Source: Sporobolomyces roseus
Taxonomy: Eukaryota; Basidiomycota; Microbotryomycetes; Sporidiobolales; Sporidiobolaceae
Reading direction: 5' to 3'
Assembly (NCBI GenBank): GCA_016617785.1
Contig: JADILM010000009.1
Span: 992,001-1,056,000, forward strand
Length of the DNA stretch: 64,000 nucleotides
A program made the position numbers and the translations under genes. The notes below the pieces were generated by a model. The model was not told where the DNA came from and searched no databases. It was given only the letters and a program-made list of their open reading frames with translations. Positions 21,843 to 33,349 of the stretch are shown piece by piece. Position 1 is the stretch's first letter, and each line of letters begins with the position of its first letter.

Positions 21843-24800
21843 ATGGATTTAGATCCCTCGATCTACTATCGCTCGTCATCACCCGAACTTACTCAAGTTA
21901 CGCCAGAAACGCCTTCTTCGCCGTTACCACGCATCACACTTCCGACTCTCCCTCGACCTTCAGTCTCTCCCGCTTCTACGAGAGTATCCTTCACGCAACA
22001 ACAGAAGAGTGGTAGAACAAGTGCTGGATTAGATCTATCTGCTAGTATGCAAGGGAACTATTCGAATGGGAACTCGAATGGAGGAGGAGCTGGTGGGGGG
22101 AACTCGCTCGAAGATGTAAGTCGAGGCCCCATTCATACTGGATTCAGATATAGAGCAAGATGGATGCTATCACAGCTAGAATGACTTGTCTCGAGTTGAG
22201 GAGATTAGCGAGGAAAGAGCGTCACTCGAGGGAACCTGGAATGCGAAGGGGAAGCGAGGCAAGAAGAACAGCTCTATAGGATTTCAACGCTGACGAGATC
22301 TACTCTACATAGGACGTAGCTCGCGCTCGAGCAGAGAGAACAGCTCGTCGCAACATGACCTCTTCCTTCGATTCAGAATCCGCTCCCACCTCTCCCAACC
22401 CTACCTCTTCCTCTTCCGATCCACGAGATTCTGCTTCCGCTCGAGACAATATCCTGAATCTCGTCTCTGCCGGTCAGAAACAATCTGGAAATTCTTCGAC
22501 CCCTTCTCTCGCGATGTTCATGGGAGGAGGAACGAATCGAAGGATCCACAAGGTGAATCAAGAGATGACGGAGCAGGAACGAGAGGTCACTGAGAAGTTA
22601 GAGAAGGAAATGGAAGCGACTCGAGCGAAATGGGGAAACAAGGTGGAAGAATCTCCCGCTCCGAGAAGTGGTGGGTTCAGTTTGGCTAGTTTGATGAACA
22701 AGCAAGTTGGAGCAACTTCATCAAGCTCGACTCAAGGCGACGAACCGAAACGATGGCAACCTTCAGCCGCTTCCCCTCCTCTCGCTTCCTCCGATCCAGT
22801 TCGCTCGCAAACCGCTCCCGCTTCCTCAAAAGTACCCTCGTCTCAACCTACCTCTTCCACAACTCCTCGTTCCCTCGCGTCAGCTTTCGGATCGACTGCG
22901 AATGGTCCCCGCCTCAACTCTGCCTCTCAAGCTCCTGCAGACGAGCAAGACGGCCCTGTACACGCTCGATCAGGGGGAGGATTCGCGATGCCTGGACTGG
23001 CGAAAGAGAAGACTGAAGAGAGTCAACCGCAAGAGACGCACAAAGAAGACAGTACCCCTCTCGTCGAACCAAAGGTGTTCTCTCGTCCAGCTCCTCCTCC
23101 CGCTGAACCCGCTCAAGCTCCCGCCGCTTCTTCGCCTACCAAAGTCACTTTCCCTTCCATCTCTCCTAACGACTCTCCCTCGAAGACTGCCTCGATCACT
23201 CAGAACTCTACCCTCGGTCGCTTACGAGGTTCAAGTATCGTAGCTGAACGTCTCAAATTCGCCGAACAACTTCAACAGCAATCTTCTTCACCTCTCTCAT
23301 CTCCAACGAAGGAACGAGGATCAACTACGACGAGTCCAGAGAAAAGAAGGAGTGTCATGGATAGGTGGAACAGAGACCAACCCAACTCTTTTGGAAATAC
23401 TACTCCTGCTTCTCCAACGAAATCATCGACTCTACCTCCTCCGAAGAGTCCTGGATTTTCGAGAGGCAACTCGCCTTGGTCAGCCGCTGCGAAGCCGACC
23501 TCAACGAGTCCGAAGGAAGAGGAGAATCAGTTAGTCAAGGACGAAGGAGAGGAGAAGAATGATTCGGAACCTGCTTATACTTCTGTGAGTACTGTCAAGC
23601 TCTGTAGGGCTACGTCCAGTATGCTTACGAGTGGATTGATGTTGCACAGCAACCGACTTTTACTGCTCGACCAGCTAGCTACTCGAAACCTTCATGGGAG
23701 CATGCTCCTATCGGCGTCAAGTCAGTCTCCAAATCCTCCTTCTCCGCTCATCCCGATGAAGAAACTCCTCACGAGCGAAGGTCAACTCGAGGAGTCGCTT
23801 TACCCGGAATGGGAGTTCCCTCTTCGACACCCTCTTTTCCTCCCTCATCCTCTTCTACTGTCCCTCCTCCTTCACCCGAGAAACAGAAGACCGACCCTCT
23901 CCCGACTTCTTCATCAGGAGGTGTTCGTGCAGCAGCGATGAAATGGGGAAGAACAGATTCGGATGCTCAGAGGGAGAAATTGGAGGAATTGAAAAGGCTC
24001 AAAGAGAGTTACGGAGTCAAAGTCAGTCAATCCGATACTCCTCGATCTGTCAAAGACACTCCCGCTCGATCTCAGCCTCAAGCTCAACCGAAGCCTGTTC
24101 AACAAAAGGAACAATCGAAGCCGAAACCAGCTGATTCGAAACCCGCTTCGACTCCCATTCCCTCGCAACCTCGCAAGACCTTTTCCACTTCTTCCTCATC
24201 CTCGAATCCTCTCGTCAATGAGATTGTTTCTCTCGCTCTCACTCCCCGATCCTCCCCTTCTTTATCCGGCGAACTCCTCTCACTCGACGTTTTCCACCTC
24301 AACTCACCAACCGACAACCCTCATCCAATCGAACACAACCACATCCTCCATTCGACCGAGATTCTCGGTATTGTTGTCCGTACCGCTACTTCAGAGTCAG
24401 AGGAAGATGTCGAAACGAATGTTTGGGTTTGGAGAGGAAGGGATGCGGAGGAGACTGCGAGGACTCAAGAGAGGATTGAGAAATTGGCGAAGAAGACTGG
24501 TGTAAACCCGGTTGAAGTTGGATATAGACAGGAACCGAAAGCGCTTGTTGAGGCGTTCGAAGGTCAATTGACTATTTGCAAGGTGAGCAAACTTCTAGTC
24601 TCAGCTGGAGGAAGAGCTTAGTTGCTGAGACGAAGACCTGGTCGCAGGGACTTCGAGAAGACTTTGATCATCTTGAGAAACGACTCTTTATCGTTCAATC
24701 CGAAGAATCGGTTGTCTTCGTCGAAGAAACAGATCTCGTTAGTCAGCCTCTGTTTTCTGTCTCCTCTCTCATCTACTGACGAAAGTACTCGCGCAGTCCG

Positions 24801-25607
24801 CAAAGAGTCTTTGCTCGGGCTACTGTGCCGTCTTGAGTCTTCCTGGAGAAGTCTATGCTTGGCTGGGAGAAGGTTCAACTTCGATTGAACGAGAAGCTTG
24901 TTGTCAATTCGCAGAGTCGATCGCTGTAAGCATGGAAGTCTCGCTATCTCGCTCATCTCTCACTGATAGCATTCTTCCATGCTTGCAGGATGGTCGATCT
25001 GTCAACGTTCTCGCCGAGGGAGAAGAAACTCAATGGTTCTGGCATTCTTTGGACGACGAAGATAACGTTGAATACGCTTCTGCCAACGTGAGTGGCCCTC
25101 CTCCTTACCCTTGTTGCTTCATTCGCTAATGCCCTACCCTTTCGACAGTACTGGCATCGTCGACCCGAATCATCTCCTCCCGCCACTCTCGTCAAAATCT
25201 CCTCTTCTTCCGCCTCTCTCGCTTCGTCCCTCGATCCAACCTCAATCTTCATTGTTGATGGTGGATCTCTCGAGCACTTCGTCATCGTTCCTGAACAAGC
25301 GAGCTTGAATACAATCGAGATCAAAACTGCGCTCGAAGCAGTAAAGGTTCTGAGCGACAAATGGGAAGAAAGAGGATTCGAATCGAAAACTCCCGCTCAT
25401 GTACGTTCCAACTTCATCTCTTACTCTCTGATGCGCCGAGGCTGAGTAAAGGGAGCTGGCTCCGCACAGGTCATTGTTTTCCCTTCGAGAGTTCCGAGGG
25501 ATCTACCTTTCTTGTCTCGCTCGCTTGACTTTGAATCGCTCAATCACGGCAAGATGAAGAAGATGAACGTTTACACCCTAGATGAGGCAAAGAAGGAGCT
25601 GTTGTGA
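21843..25607 (+). CDS. Gelsolin/villin-repeat actin-binding protein with long disordered N-terminus (DUF4045-like)
   Basis: Exon 1 begins MDLDPSIYYRSSSPELTQVT. The next exon carries MFMGGGTNRRIHKVNQEMTE and a charged coiled helix with TRAKWGNKVEES, followed by about 500 Ser/Pro/Lys-rich residues. A second helix, MKWGRTDSDAQREKLEELKR, follows. The C-terminal half contains gelsolin-like repeats: VFHLNSPTDNPHPIEHNHIL, NVWVWRGRDAEETARTQERI, KRLFIVQSEESVVFVEETDL, SLPGEVYAWLGEGSTSIERE, and the end KMKKMNVYTLDEAKKELL. This resembles fungal actin-regulating proteins that join a DUF4045-type region to gelsolin repeats. About ten exons; those in the gelsolin part are short. It probably acts on cortical actin; specificity is unknown. 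Confidence 0.8.
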
Positions 25608-25811
25608 GCGGGAGTAGAGCAAAACTTATCTGTGTCTATCTTTTCGCATTTCTTTCTAGTTCTCTGTGCTTTTACTTATCCTCTTACCTTGATAATATCC
25701 ATTCATACTTTTTTTGCTTCACTCACTTTTGAACCCGTCTTCGAGGATCGGAGAGAATTGGGCTAGGAGAAAAGGAACATTTCAAAATAAAACGAAAGAC
25801 TGAGACGGAAA

Positions 25812-27238
25812 CTAGACGAGACGATTGCCTCCGAATGCTGAGTCCTGTTGATAGATTCTCTGCTTGCGGTGACTGAGAGAGTTTGCTTTGTCGGGTCGCT
25901 GAGTAAGGGTGTCAAGCAAAGTTAATTTGGGAGCGTAAAGTTCGAAGAGGGAGAGCTCACCCAGTGACTTCCCCAATGGTAGCCTTCGGGCGGCTCAAGA
26001 GATCCTTTGTACGCACGTGGATCCTACGAAGCGATTGCCGATCATCGAGGAGCCTCGGCGAAAGCGGTAAAGTTAGAACAACTCACACTAGAAAAAGTAG
26101 ATTGATCGTTGAATCGAAGATGAGCTCTTTCGTGGGTGCCGTGGGTGGAAATGGGAGGAAGAGGAGCTGTAGTAAGAAGTCGTGAAGACGAAGCTACCGG
26201 GAAAGGCTGACGGTCGACGTTGGCCTGTCAAAGCGATGTGGTTCAGTAACTTTCCCGATCGCCGGATATAGAGAAAAGTCGCTGCTAACCTCTTTCGTCC
26301 ATGGCTTGAAACGACCATCCTCGTCAGGTACTATACGAAAGATGACATTGACTGTTTCGTCGGGATGACCTTGACGAGAGATGGTGAGCCGAAATGGAGT
26401 GAAATCGGGCGTGTTTGGAGAACCCTTCTTTCGCTCTTCAAGCGAGCCCGTCAACTCAGGTCTCGCCGGCAGTTGGTACCAATGGTCTGTGTAGCCGTCG
26501 AGTGCTGTTCGAGGCAAAGCTGTGAACAGATGTGCTTAGATCGCGAAGGAAATTGTCCGCACCAGGCAATGAGAAAGGAGTGTTTGATTCGCAGATTTCG
26601 AGCCACTTGTTCATCTCGATTTCACTAGGATTGTTCTTCTTGTAGCCAGGGAAGGAAGGTTGGACTGCCATTGCCCTTGGTAAAGCGTACCATTTCGCGA
26701 GCTCGATATCGCGGGACAACCCCTGGGGTTCTTGTCCTTCGATCAATCGTCTCCAGACAGGATTCGTTTGCCTCTGTTGCGCATCAATCCAGACTTGTTC
26801 GCCGACTTCCAATTCACTCTTCGAAGTACGAGTTGTTTTAACCCGCGCACACCGAGCGACTGCCTTCGGAATTGTGTAGCTTTCGACAATCCACTTGCCG
26901 TTGACGAGTCTCTTGGACCTCGCATCTGTTCCAGGGTAGAAGCCACGGACGACGATTCCCGATACGATATAGGCGTGACTTCCTCCGTAATCTGCAGGCT
27001 CACGAAATCGTCGAAATTTAATACTCACGGGTTTCGATAATGAGGTGGAACGCAACTCACGCTGTGCTTGTTCGGAAGTCAACTTCTCTACCTCAATGTC
27101 GATGTCTTCAGCGGGGAGCGCGATCTTGGTCGGAACTTCTCCGATCGTGCGATTCCAATGTCCATAGAATCGACGGATCCTTTGACAAATGTCGTCATGT
27201 GTTCCTACTGGAGAGCGATGGAACCCATGATACGACAT
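25812..27238 (-). CDS. Novel family member (J), largest form, 374 aa, six exons
   Basis: Exons are 27061-27238, 26563-26991, 26290-26519, 26087-26224, 25961-26023 and 25812-25898. The first two junctions are phase 1, the rest phase 0, with one frame throughout. The protein runs MSYHGFHRSPVGTHDDICQR, EDIDIEVEKLTSEQAQ, HYGGSHAYIVSGIVVRGFYP, a basic middle region, WYALPRAMAVQPSFPGYK, DGYTDHWYQLPARPEL, VNVIFRIVPDEDGRFKPW, GYHWGSHW, and the family ending SLSHRKQRIYQQDSAF...RLV. That ending matches the 13 kb gene (SLSYRKARMYGLNRD). It stands alone between the gelsolin-like gene and Gid1. It contains the longest unique region of the family and may be closest to an ancestral single-copy form, though that is only a guess. 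Confidence 0.72.
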
Positions 27239-27592
27239 GATCGATCGAAGTGTCGAGTGAAGGAGAGAGAAAGAAGGAAAGAGGAAAGCGGGAGAAAGGG
27301 ACGCTCGACGATCGCGGGATTAGACGCGAAGGGAGCTTGCAGATGATCGATCCTCTCTTCCGGTCGGCTTGAGCGGTTCGCGATGAAAGTGGGTTATCTC
27401 GAACTTCCTGCGTGAATCGATGTTGGCTTCGCTTCGAGCTCTCCTCTCGTGTCGGTCTCAATGAGAGAAACGACAACAATCTCGTAGCTATTTGCGCGCG
27501 CAATGAACAACAAGTGATACAATCAGCGAAATAAAACACGACCCAGGGGTGTGAAAACGGATAACGAAATCTCGATAATAGCCTCAACTCAT
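27239..27592. other. Spacer between Gid1 stop and gene J start
   Basis: 354 bp that should hold the promoter of the minus-strand family gene and the Gid1 3' UTR; no gene is supported. Confidence 0.4.
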
Positions 27593-29759
27593 TCATTCTC
27601 CCTCACCCAAAACTTCCCTCCTAACATCGACTAGAGCAGCACCACCACTCCCGAGCTCACTACCCATCCCGACAACTGCCCAACTCTGTCTGAACATCAA
27701 CTCCAACGTTGGAATAGGTGGTAAACCGCTCGCTTCTGTTTTTACGGAAACAGCATGGAATCGTCAGCTCCTCGCAGATTAACCCATGAGAGAGAGACAG
27801 AGGAGAACATACTGAGGATAGCTCGATTCAGTCGTTCTACAAGCGCATCTCGATCTGCACCGGTAACTAAAGCATGCGATTCCGTTCCCCCTTGAACTTG
27901 CGCCAATGGGTTCTGATACGCCATCAATCCCAACGTCGACTGAAGAGTCGCTTGAATGGATGCTGAAGGGTGAGAGGAGTAAAAGGAATGAAGTTCTCGA
28001 CCTAGGAGGAGGAGTGAATCGATCGTGACTGCTGAAGGGGAAGGGTCCATCTCGTGATCCTCCTGAGTAGATTTATTCTTGCCTTTGAGATCCACTAGTG
28101 AGTTCGTCTCGGATCTTGAGTATTTGAGTACGGCTTCGACAAACACTCGACATCTCAACCTAAACACTAATTCCTCTCTATCTTTCCGATCCCCCTCTTC
28201 TCCCTCCGAAGAGAACACAGCAGGGTAATGTTCTTGAACCATTTCCAATGCTTCTCTCGTCCGATCTTGTTGAGCGAGTCCTAAGATCCTCGTTCGTAAT
28301 TCAGCTGAACTTGCTTCTTTTCCTCTCAAACCTTCTTCTTCCTGAACCACTTCTTCCAGTCGAGGTAAAGAAGGAATGATTCCTTCCCCTCGATCGATCC
28401 GTTCTCGTTTGACTTGGGATCGGAACGAGGACGCAGTTTGATCGTAACCGCAGTGGCTCACATATTCTCCGATCAACTCTTGAAGCGTTTCGTGTAGCTT
28501 GTCTCGCGCTTTGTGCGCAGAGTCTTGTGGAGATGAAGCGACGGAGGAGGAGACGAGAGTTGGGATTGGAGGTTGAGGAGTGAGAGAGGAGGGAAGGAAA
28601 TAATTGGGTGTGAGGGGAAGGGTCGAGATTCGGGAGAGGATCACTCGTTTTCGATCCTGTGAAGTTCGCGGAAACTTGATCGACTTAGAGCTCGTAACAA
28701 CAAGTCATTAGTGCAACGAGACTCACGAGTAAGAGAGATTCAATATCGAATTTGAACGGGTTTTGTCCAAAGTTCACTCGGATCGATTCGTTTGGTGTTC
28801 GTAAACCTATCGTAGGGTACAATTTGCCGCTCACTCCAGAGAATGCATAACCTGTGGAGAGGTGCGCCGTGCCTACTCAGCTGTCTAGTTCAAGCAAGAG
28901 TAGAAGCTCGATCGCAACTCACCGATAAACACCCCATTTTTCGTGTAAAACACTCTTCCCCCGGTACCCGCCTTCTCCTTCTCTTTACCTTTCCTCGCAT
29001 CTTTCCTTCCCGCATCTCTCTCCCTCTTCCCTCTCTCTCCTCCAGCGTCCGTCCAATCAATCCCACATCCAACGATATCGCCCGTTGTAAACGTTGGTCC
29101 GAATGGTTCTCCCGTACCTTGGGAACAGAACGCTCTACCATCATCGGCGTGGTAACCGTAGGAAAGGGATTCCCATCCTGGTAAACGAGAGAGTGAGACG
29201 GAACGGTGTGAAAGTCCAATACCTGCGAGAACGACAACGAAGAGGAATTTGCGAGTTTGGTAAAGGATAGGAGGACGAGACAATAAGAAAGCTATAGATC
29301 AGTACGGGCCTTCCAACAAGATAGTAGGAGAGATAAGATAAGAGGAAGCATTACCTATATAACCACTCACACCTTTATTCAAAACCTCTACTTCGAAATA
29401 CCAAACTCCCGTTTCAGTCGGTACTGAATGATTCGCCCTGACAGCCGCAGCGTCCCTATCCCCATATTTCGCCGATCCTCTGAAACTGCATTCCAAACTG
29501 TTTGAACTCAGTTCGAGTAATGCACATTTATCTAATGGATCCCAGGAAGTTGGGAGAGGGATCGAATTGGGCAAAGAGGATGAGGGTGTGGTTGAGAAGA
29601 GGGAAGAGTAGGAAGAGTGTCGGAGGTAGGAGGGGAGGGGGAAGGAGGGAGTGTAGGAAGAGATGGGAGTTGAGGTAGAGGAGGAGGAGGGAGGGAGGAA
29701 AGAAGATGTTCGTCTGGGTGATAGGGGAACTCGGTTGGAACCTGATAAGGGATTCATTG
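27593..29759 (-). CDS. GID1: Gid1/Vid30 (RanBPM/RanBP9-10 homologue), CTLH E3 ligase scaffold
   Basis: Core subunit of the GID/CTLH ubiquitin ligase, which in yeast degrades gluconeogenic enzymes when glucose returns; RanBP9/10 are the animal homologues. Domains in order: a disordered Ser-rich N-terminus (first ATG 29759, [12 protein letters not shown]); SPRY ([115 protein letters not shown]); LisH ([20 protein letters not shown]); CTLH ([20 protein letters not shown]); and CRA to [20 protein letters not shown] and a TGA at 27593-27595. The SPRY has a Lys/Arg/Glu-rich insert before RVFYTKNG. About seven exons. It is divergent from the GNAT gene over 382 bp. Confidence 0.9.
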
Positions 29760-30141
29760 AAGTATGGGAAAGCTGCTTGAGGAGGAGGGAGAAACGAGTG
29801 GGGGTCAGGATCAGCGAATTCAAGATTGAAGTAGTCGTGCTATTCAGTGCAGGTCTTTGGATCGGTCTCTTGAGTAGTTTGATAGAAGCTAGTGAATGGT
29901 AGGAAAGAGAGAGATTTTGCGGTTGTCATCGTCGTCGTTCTTCCGAGATCGAGTCTCATCTCTTATTCACCTTCACTTTACTCCTAGATCTCGATCGCAC
30001 TCTCTAGCTCCCTTCCGAACTTCGCATTACTAGTGACAAACATCCACGAATTGATTCTTCTCCAAAGTTGATTCATCTTCCTCAATCGAACCTCGCTTCA
30101 TCATCCGAGATTGCTACTCCCTCCTCTCCTTGCAGCCCAGG
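29760..30141. promoter_or_regulatory. Divergent promoter region (GID1 / GNAT gene)
   Basis: 382 bp between divergent start codons, pyrimidine-rich towards the GNAT start. It should contain both promoters; no specific site is identified. Confidence 0.5.
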
Positions 30142-31332
30142 ATGCCTCTCCTTAACCTACACCCATCGAATCAGCCAATAATCAATCTCCTAACCCCTCA
30201 TCTCCCCTATTCTCTTTCGACTCTTCAACCCCTCCTCACTCCCGGCGCACCTCTCAAACTCTACTCGACATTCAATCCCACGTCCACTCCCGCTATATCC
30301 AGACAGGGAAACGAGGATGCATGGATTGTATTGGCTGATATGGGCAATCAATTGAGATTTTATCATTCTTACGAGAAACGGATCCATGAGGCTGCCAACG
30401 ACGGGGCTGGAACAGGACACCGTAGCGAGCTTATAGAGAAAGGAGAGGAACTGGTCGAGAAGGTGATACGGGAAATCTTGTCGAATCATCAAGAAGGGAG
30501 GGAAGGTAAGCCTGATTCTTTTCGCTCTTCTTTCGTTTTTTGTTTCTTGATCGCTCATTCTGTCGGTGCGACCTTTTGTTCGCACAGTCATCAAGATTGG
30601 TTCAATATCTGATTTGTGGTCGAAAGCGATTGAGAGAGTCACGGGGATTCCGAGCGAAGGAGAAAAGAGACCGGAAAGATACAGGATTTGGTTTGATCCG
30701 TCAATACGAGGGGGAAGTAAACGGTCTGACGCAGAGAACGGGAATGGAGGAATGTCCAAAGTAGTTCCGCCGGAAGGAATGGAGTTTCGAGATGCGAGGG
30801 AAGAAGACATCCCAATTGTGAGCTCCACTCTTCCTCGTCGTCTTGGGCTCTCACTCGCCCTACCTTCATCAAAGGATCGACTCTCTAGTCTTCTACCAAT
30901 CCTCTGCTTCTCCATGTGTACTGATCCCTCATTGTGGCATTCCCTCAGTTCCTCTCCACCTCCGAAGTAGCCCATTCCCATTCCTACCTGTCATCGCGTC
31001 TACCCTACACCTCAGTCCTCACTCTCTCTTTCCCACCCCACACGATAATCTCACACGCCACAACTCACCGCGACGGTTCGCTCGGAACCCTTTTCGTCTC
31101 TCCTGATCACCGCAGACAAGGACTCGCAAAGCTTGTTTCGCAACATCGATTGGGGGAGATGGGAGGGAAGAGTCATAGTCATGTTAGGAGGGATAATGAG
31201 AGTAGTAGAGCACTCATGAGGAGTTTGGGGTGGGTGGAAACGGGGTGGGGGGTTTGGTGGGGTGTTGTAGAAATGAGGGAGTGGAAGGAGAGGGAGAGGA
31301 GACTGAGTAAGGAGGAGAGGGTAGAGAGGTAA
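30142..31332 (+). CDS. GNAT-family N-acetyltransferase
   Basis: Begins MPLLNLHPSNQPIINLLTPH, then LADMGNQLRFYHSYEKRIHE and IGSISDLWSKAIERVTGIPS. The C-terminal half is the GNAT fold: GMEFRDAREEDIPI (start of the fold), FLSTSEVAHSHSYLSSRLPY, HRDGSLGTLFVSPDHRRQGL (the acetyl-CoA pyrophosphate loop, R-R-Q-G-L-A), HVRRDNESSRALMRSLGWVE, and a Glu/Arg-rich end. The layout, with an N-terminal substrate half before the GNAT core, resembles glycine N-acyltransferase-like fungal proteins. The substrate is unknown. Four exons. It is followed by the 32-36 kb family island. Confidence 0.8.
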
Positions 31333-31838
31333 TGGATATGTATATCGATGGACTATGGCAGTAGGCGGTTATTGATCGATACAGATTCGAGATTTAGTGA
31401 AAACTCCGATCGTACGTCTACTTCTCTCCCAGTTTCACTCCCTTTGACGATACCGACTGTCGATATTGTTACAGGCTCACTCCTTCATCTTACTCTCGAG
31501 TTTACGCTTCTGAGAACGCGGAATCGCTCGCTTTGGATTCTCTCGCTCGAAGTTATCGATCATTTCGCTTCGACTTGGACACCTCCTGATCCTTCTTTCG
31601 CACTCTCTTCCTTTCTTCTTTGGACAAGGCAGCACTCTCTTCCACTCTTCTCGTACCCAGATTGGGTCAAAGTGGGTCGACGGTAAGAGACGGTCGAGTC
31701 TCCTATTCGGAGTTTGCGAAACTATGCTCAGCTCGTTCGATTGCACGAGGTTTCCGTTTCCGTGGGTTCTCTTGCTCTCGCGTCTCTGCTTCTTCTTCTC
31801 TTTCTTCTCTATTCATCCCGTCTCACGGTGTTATTCTG
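31333..31838. other. Spacer with no supported gene
   Basis: About 506 bp between the GNAT stop and the first gene of island 3, on the same strand. An open frame at 31348-31686 has no domain content; the region likely holds the promoter of the 31839 gene. Confidence 0.4.
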
Positions 31839-32904
31839 ATGCCTCGAAGATCAAACAGAGTCCCGCATAACGTTACTTCCTCCCAAGGTACCAACACCTC
31901 CGGTATTTCTGGACGACGTGCACGGCCAGTAAGAAGGAAGCTAGAGGAGCGAAGAACACGTCGTCCAGACAACGCAAGGATGGCAGCAGAAAGGGTGCGC
32001 AGAGGTTCTCTCACTTCAACGCGAAGACTTCCTGACGACTCGTCCGTGTAGGAGGAACTTTGTACGTTATGGAGCAAGTACTGTGATGCTCTCAAGGCTG
32101 TCGAGAATGATACCACGCATCGAGGTGATCACAATCGGCAGAATCGGGCGGACAACATTCTCAAGAAACTCGTCGAACGAGCAACAGCGTTTCAGGATCT
32201 GACATATCAGGTTCGTACCTCTACACGTATTGAAGTATCTCTTCTCTCCGAACCCTGACGTTACCTTCTGTAACAGACTCGTTGGCAAGATGGATTTGAG
32301 TGGTTTGAATATGTCAAGGATTCAGGCTGCTTCTTTCGAGTGACGGAGAGCGGAGCTGTCGAGGAGCTTCCAGAGGACGACGCTAGTGCATCCGACTCGA
32401 ATGTCTCCATGGCAGAGGAAGAACCCGCAGCTGTGCCTGCAACACGACAGAATTCCGAGGTGCCCATTCCCGACCGATATGAAGAAGCACAAGACGAGCT
32501 CACGGAGAGGTGGGCTAATTACAAGACTCTCAAGGAGAGTGGACAGGTAGGACACGCAGCAGCAGCACGGAGGGCTCTGCTCAACTTGATTGAATTCGGT
32601 CGAGCAGTGCGAAGGCAGTTTCGTCCGAACTTCAGGGTGCGTTGTTTTCGTCTTTGGACGCTTCGACTGGCCGCGGGACTAAAAAGCGTCTCGTGTGTAG
32701 ACGCATACTGTCGAAGGCATCAAATATGTCGAGTTCATTCGGAAGAGCGGTGATTTTCTCGCCATTTTTCGAGGTCAACCTCGCATTCAACACTTCACGG
32801 ACGCAGAACGATCTTGCATCGAGGTCCAGCGGCGTAGTATCAGTCATCGAACGTGTCGCTCACATGGTATAGATCGAGAGACGTGGTTAGCTGCTCATAA
32901 CTAG
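31839..32904 (+). CDS. Novel family member (F1), 292 aa, with two internal repeats
   Basis: Exons 31839-31994, 32052-32210, 32277-32636 and 32701-32904, all phase 0. A basic N-terminus (MPRRSNRVPHNV, RRARPVRRKLEERRTRRPD) could be a nuclear signal. Two copies of a module follow: a charged helix, then an aromatic strand pair. Copy 1 is LWSKYCDALKAVEND with GFEWFEYVKDSGCFFRVTES. Copy 2 is LTERWANYKTLKESGQVG with GIKYVEFIRKSGDFLAIFRG. An acidic linker lies between them (EELPEDDASASDSN). The protein ends with SISHRTCRSHGIDRETW. It is a tandem duplicate of the next gene. Function is unknown; no enzymatic motif is visible. Confidence 0.8.
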
Positions 32905-33349
32905 AACGTCGCTTCTCTCGTCAATCTGTCTTGCTACTTCCCTCGTTGTACCTTTTGGTAGCTTACAGTTATACCTTTCATTTGTGTTGCTGCTCCTCGT
33001 CGTCGCAGGCTTTGTGAGCGAGAGCCAACGCAGTTCTGGGGATCAGTTGTCGCCGATTTTAAGAGTCCTGCCTTCACTCGAGGCTCAACGCTCACGATTT
33101 GACGATGCAGCTCTGCTCTGAGGTTAAGAGGGTACGGTCAATGCTACAATTCGAGCTGCACCGCTGCTCCAATTCAACCCACTTGCGCCAGATCGAATCG
33201 ATGAAGAAGCTATTCGGCTAAAGACGCTCGAAACCTCCTATTTACATCTCCGCTCAGGTCTTGGACACACGAGGTTCCATTCCTCCACGAATCTTTCTCC
33301 CTGATCCTACCCTTTCTTCCTCTCTCTTCACCTCCCAACTTGACTCGTT
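32905..33349. other. Spacer between F1 and F2
   Basis: About 445 bp. It contains a 38-codon open frame near 33104-33220 (start MQLCSEVKRVRSMLQFELHR) of charged, helix-like composition. This may be a leftover exon or an upstream exon of F2; otherwise nothing is supported. Confidence 0.35.

Noticed and set aside
22707..23243. 180-codon plus-strand frame inside the gelsolin-like gene
   Set aside because: Shifted translation of the Ser/Pro-rich coding exon; the true frame continues through introns on both sides.
29760..29823. Gid1 start farther upstream at the TTG near 29823
   Set aside because: The upstream open frame has no ATG; the first ATG in frame is at 29759.
30820..30951. Reading through between DIPI and the GNAT core as coding
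   Set aside because: The read-through frame meets a stop before the conserved acetyl-CoA loop, whereas a GTGAGC...CCTCAG intron restores the GNAT fold.
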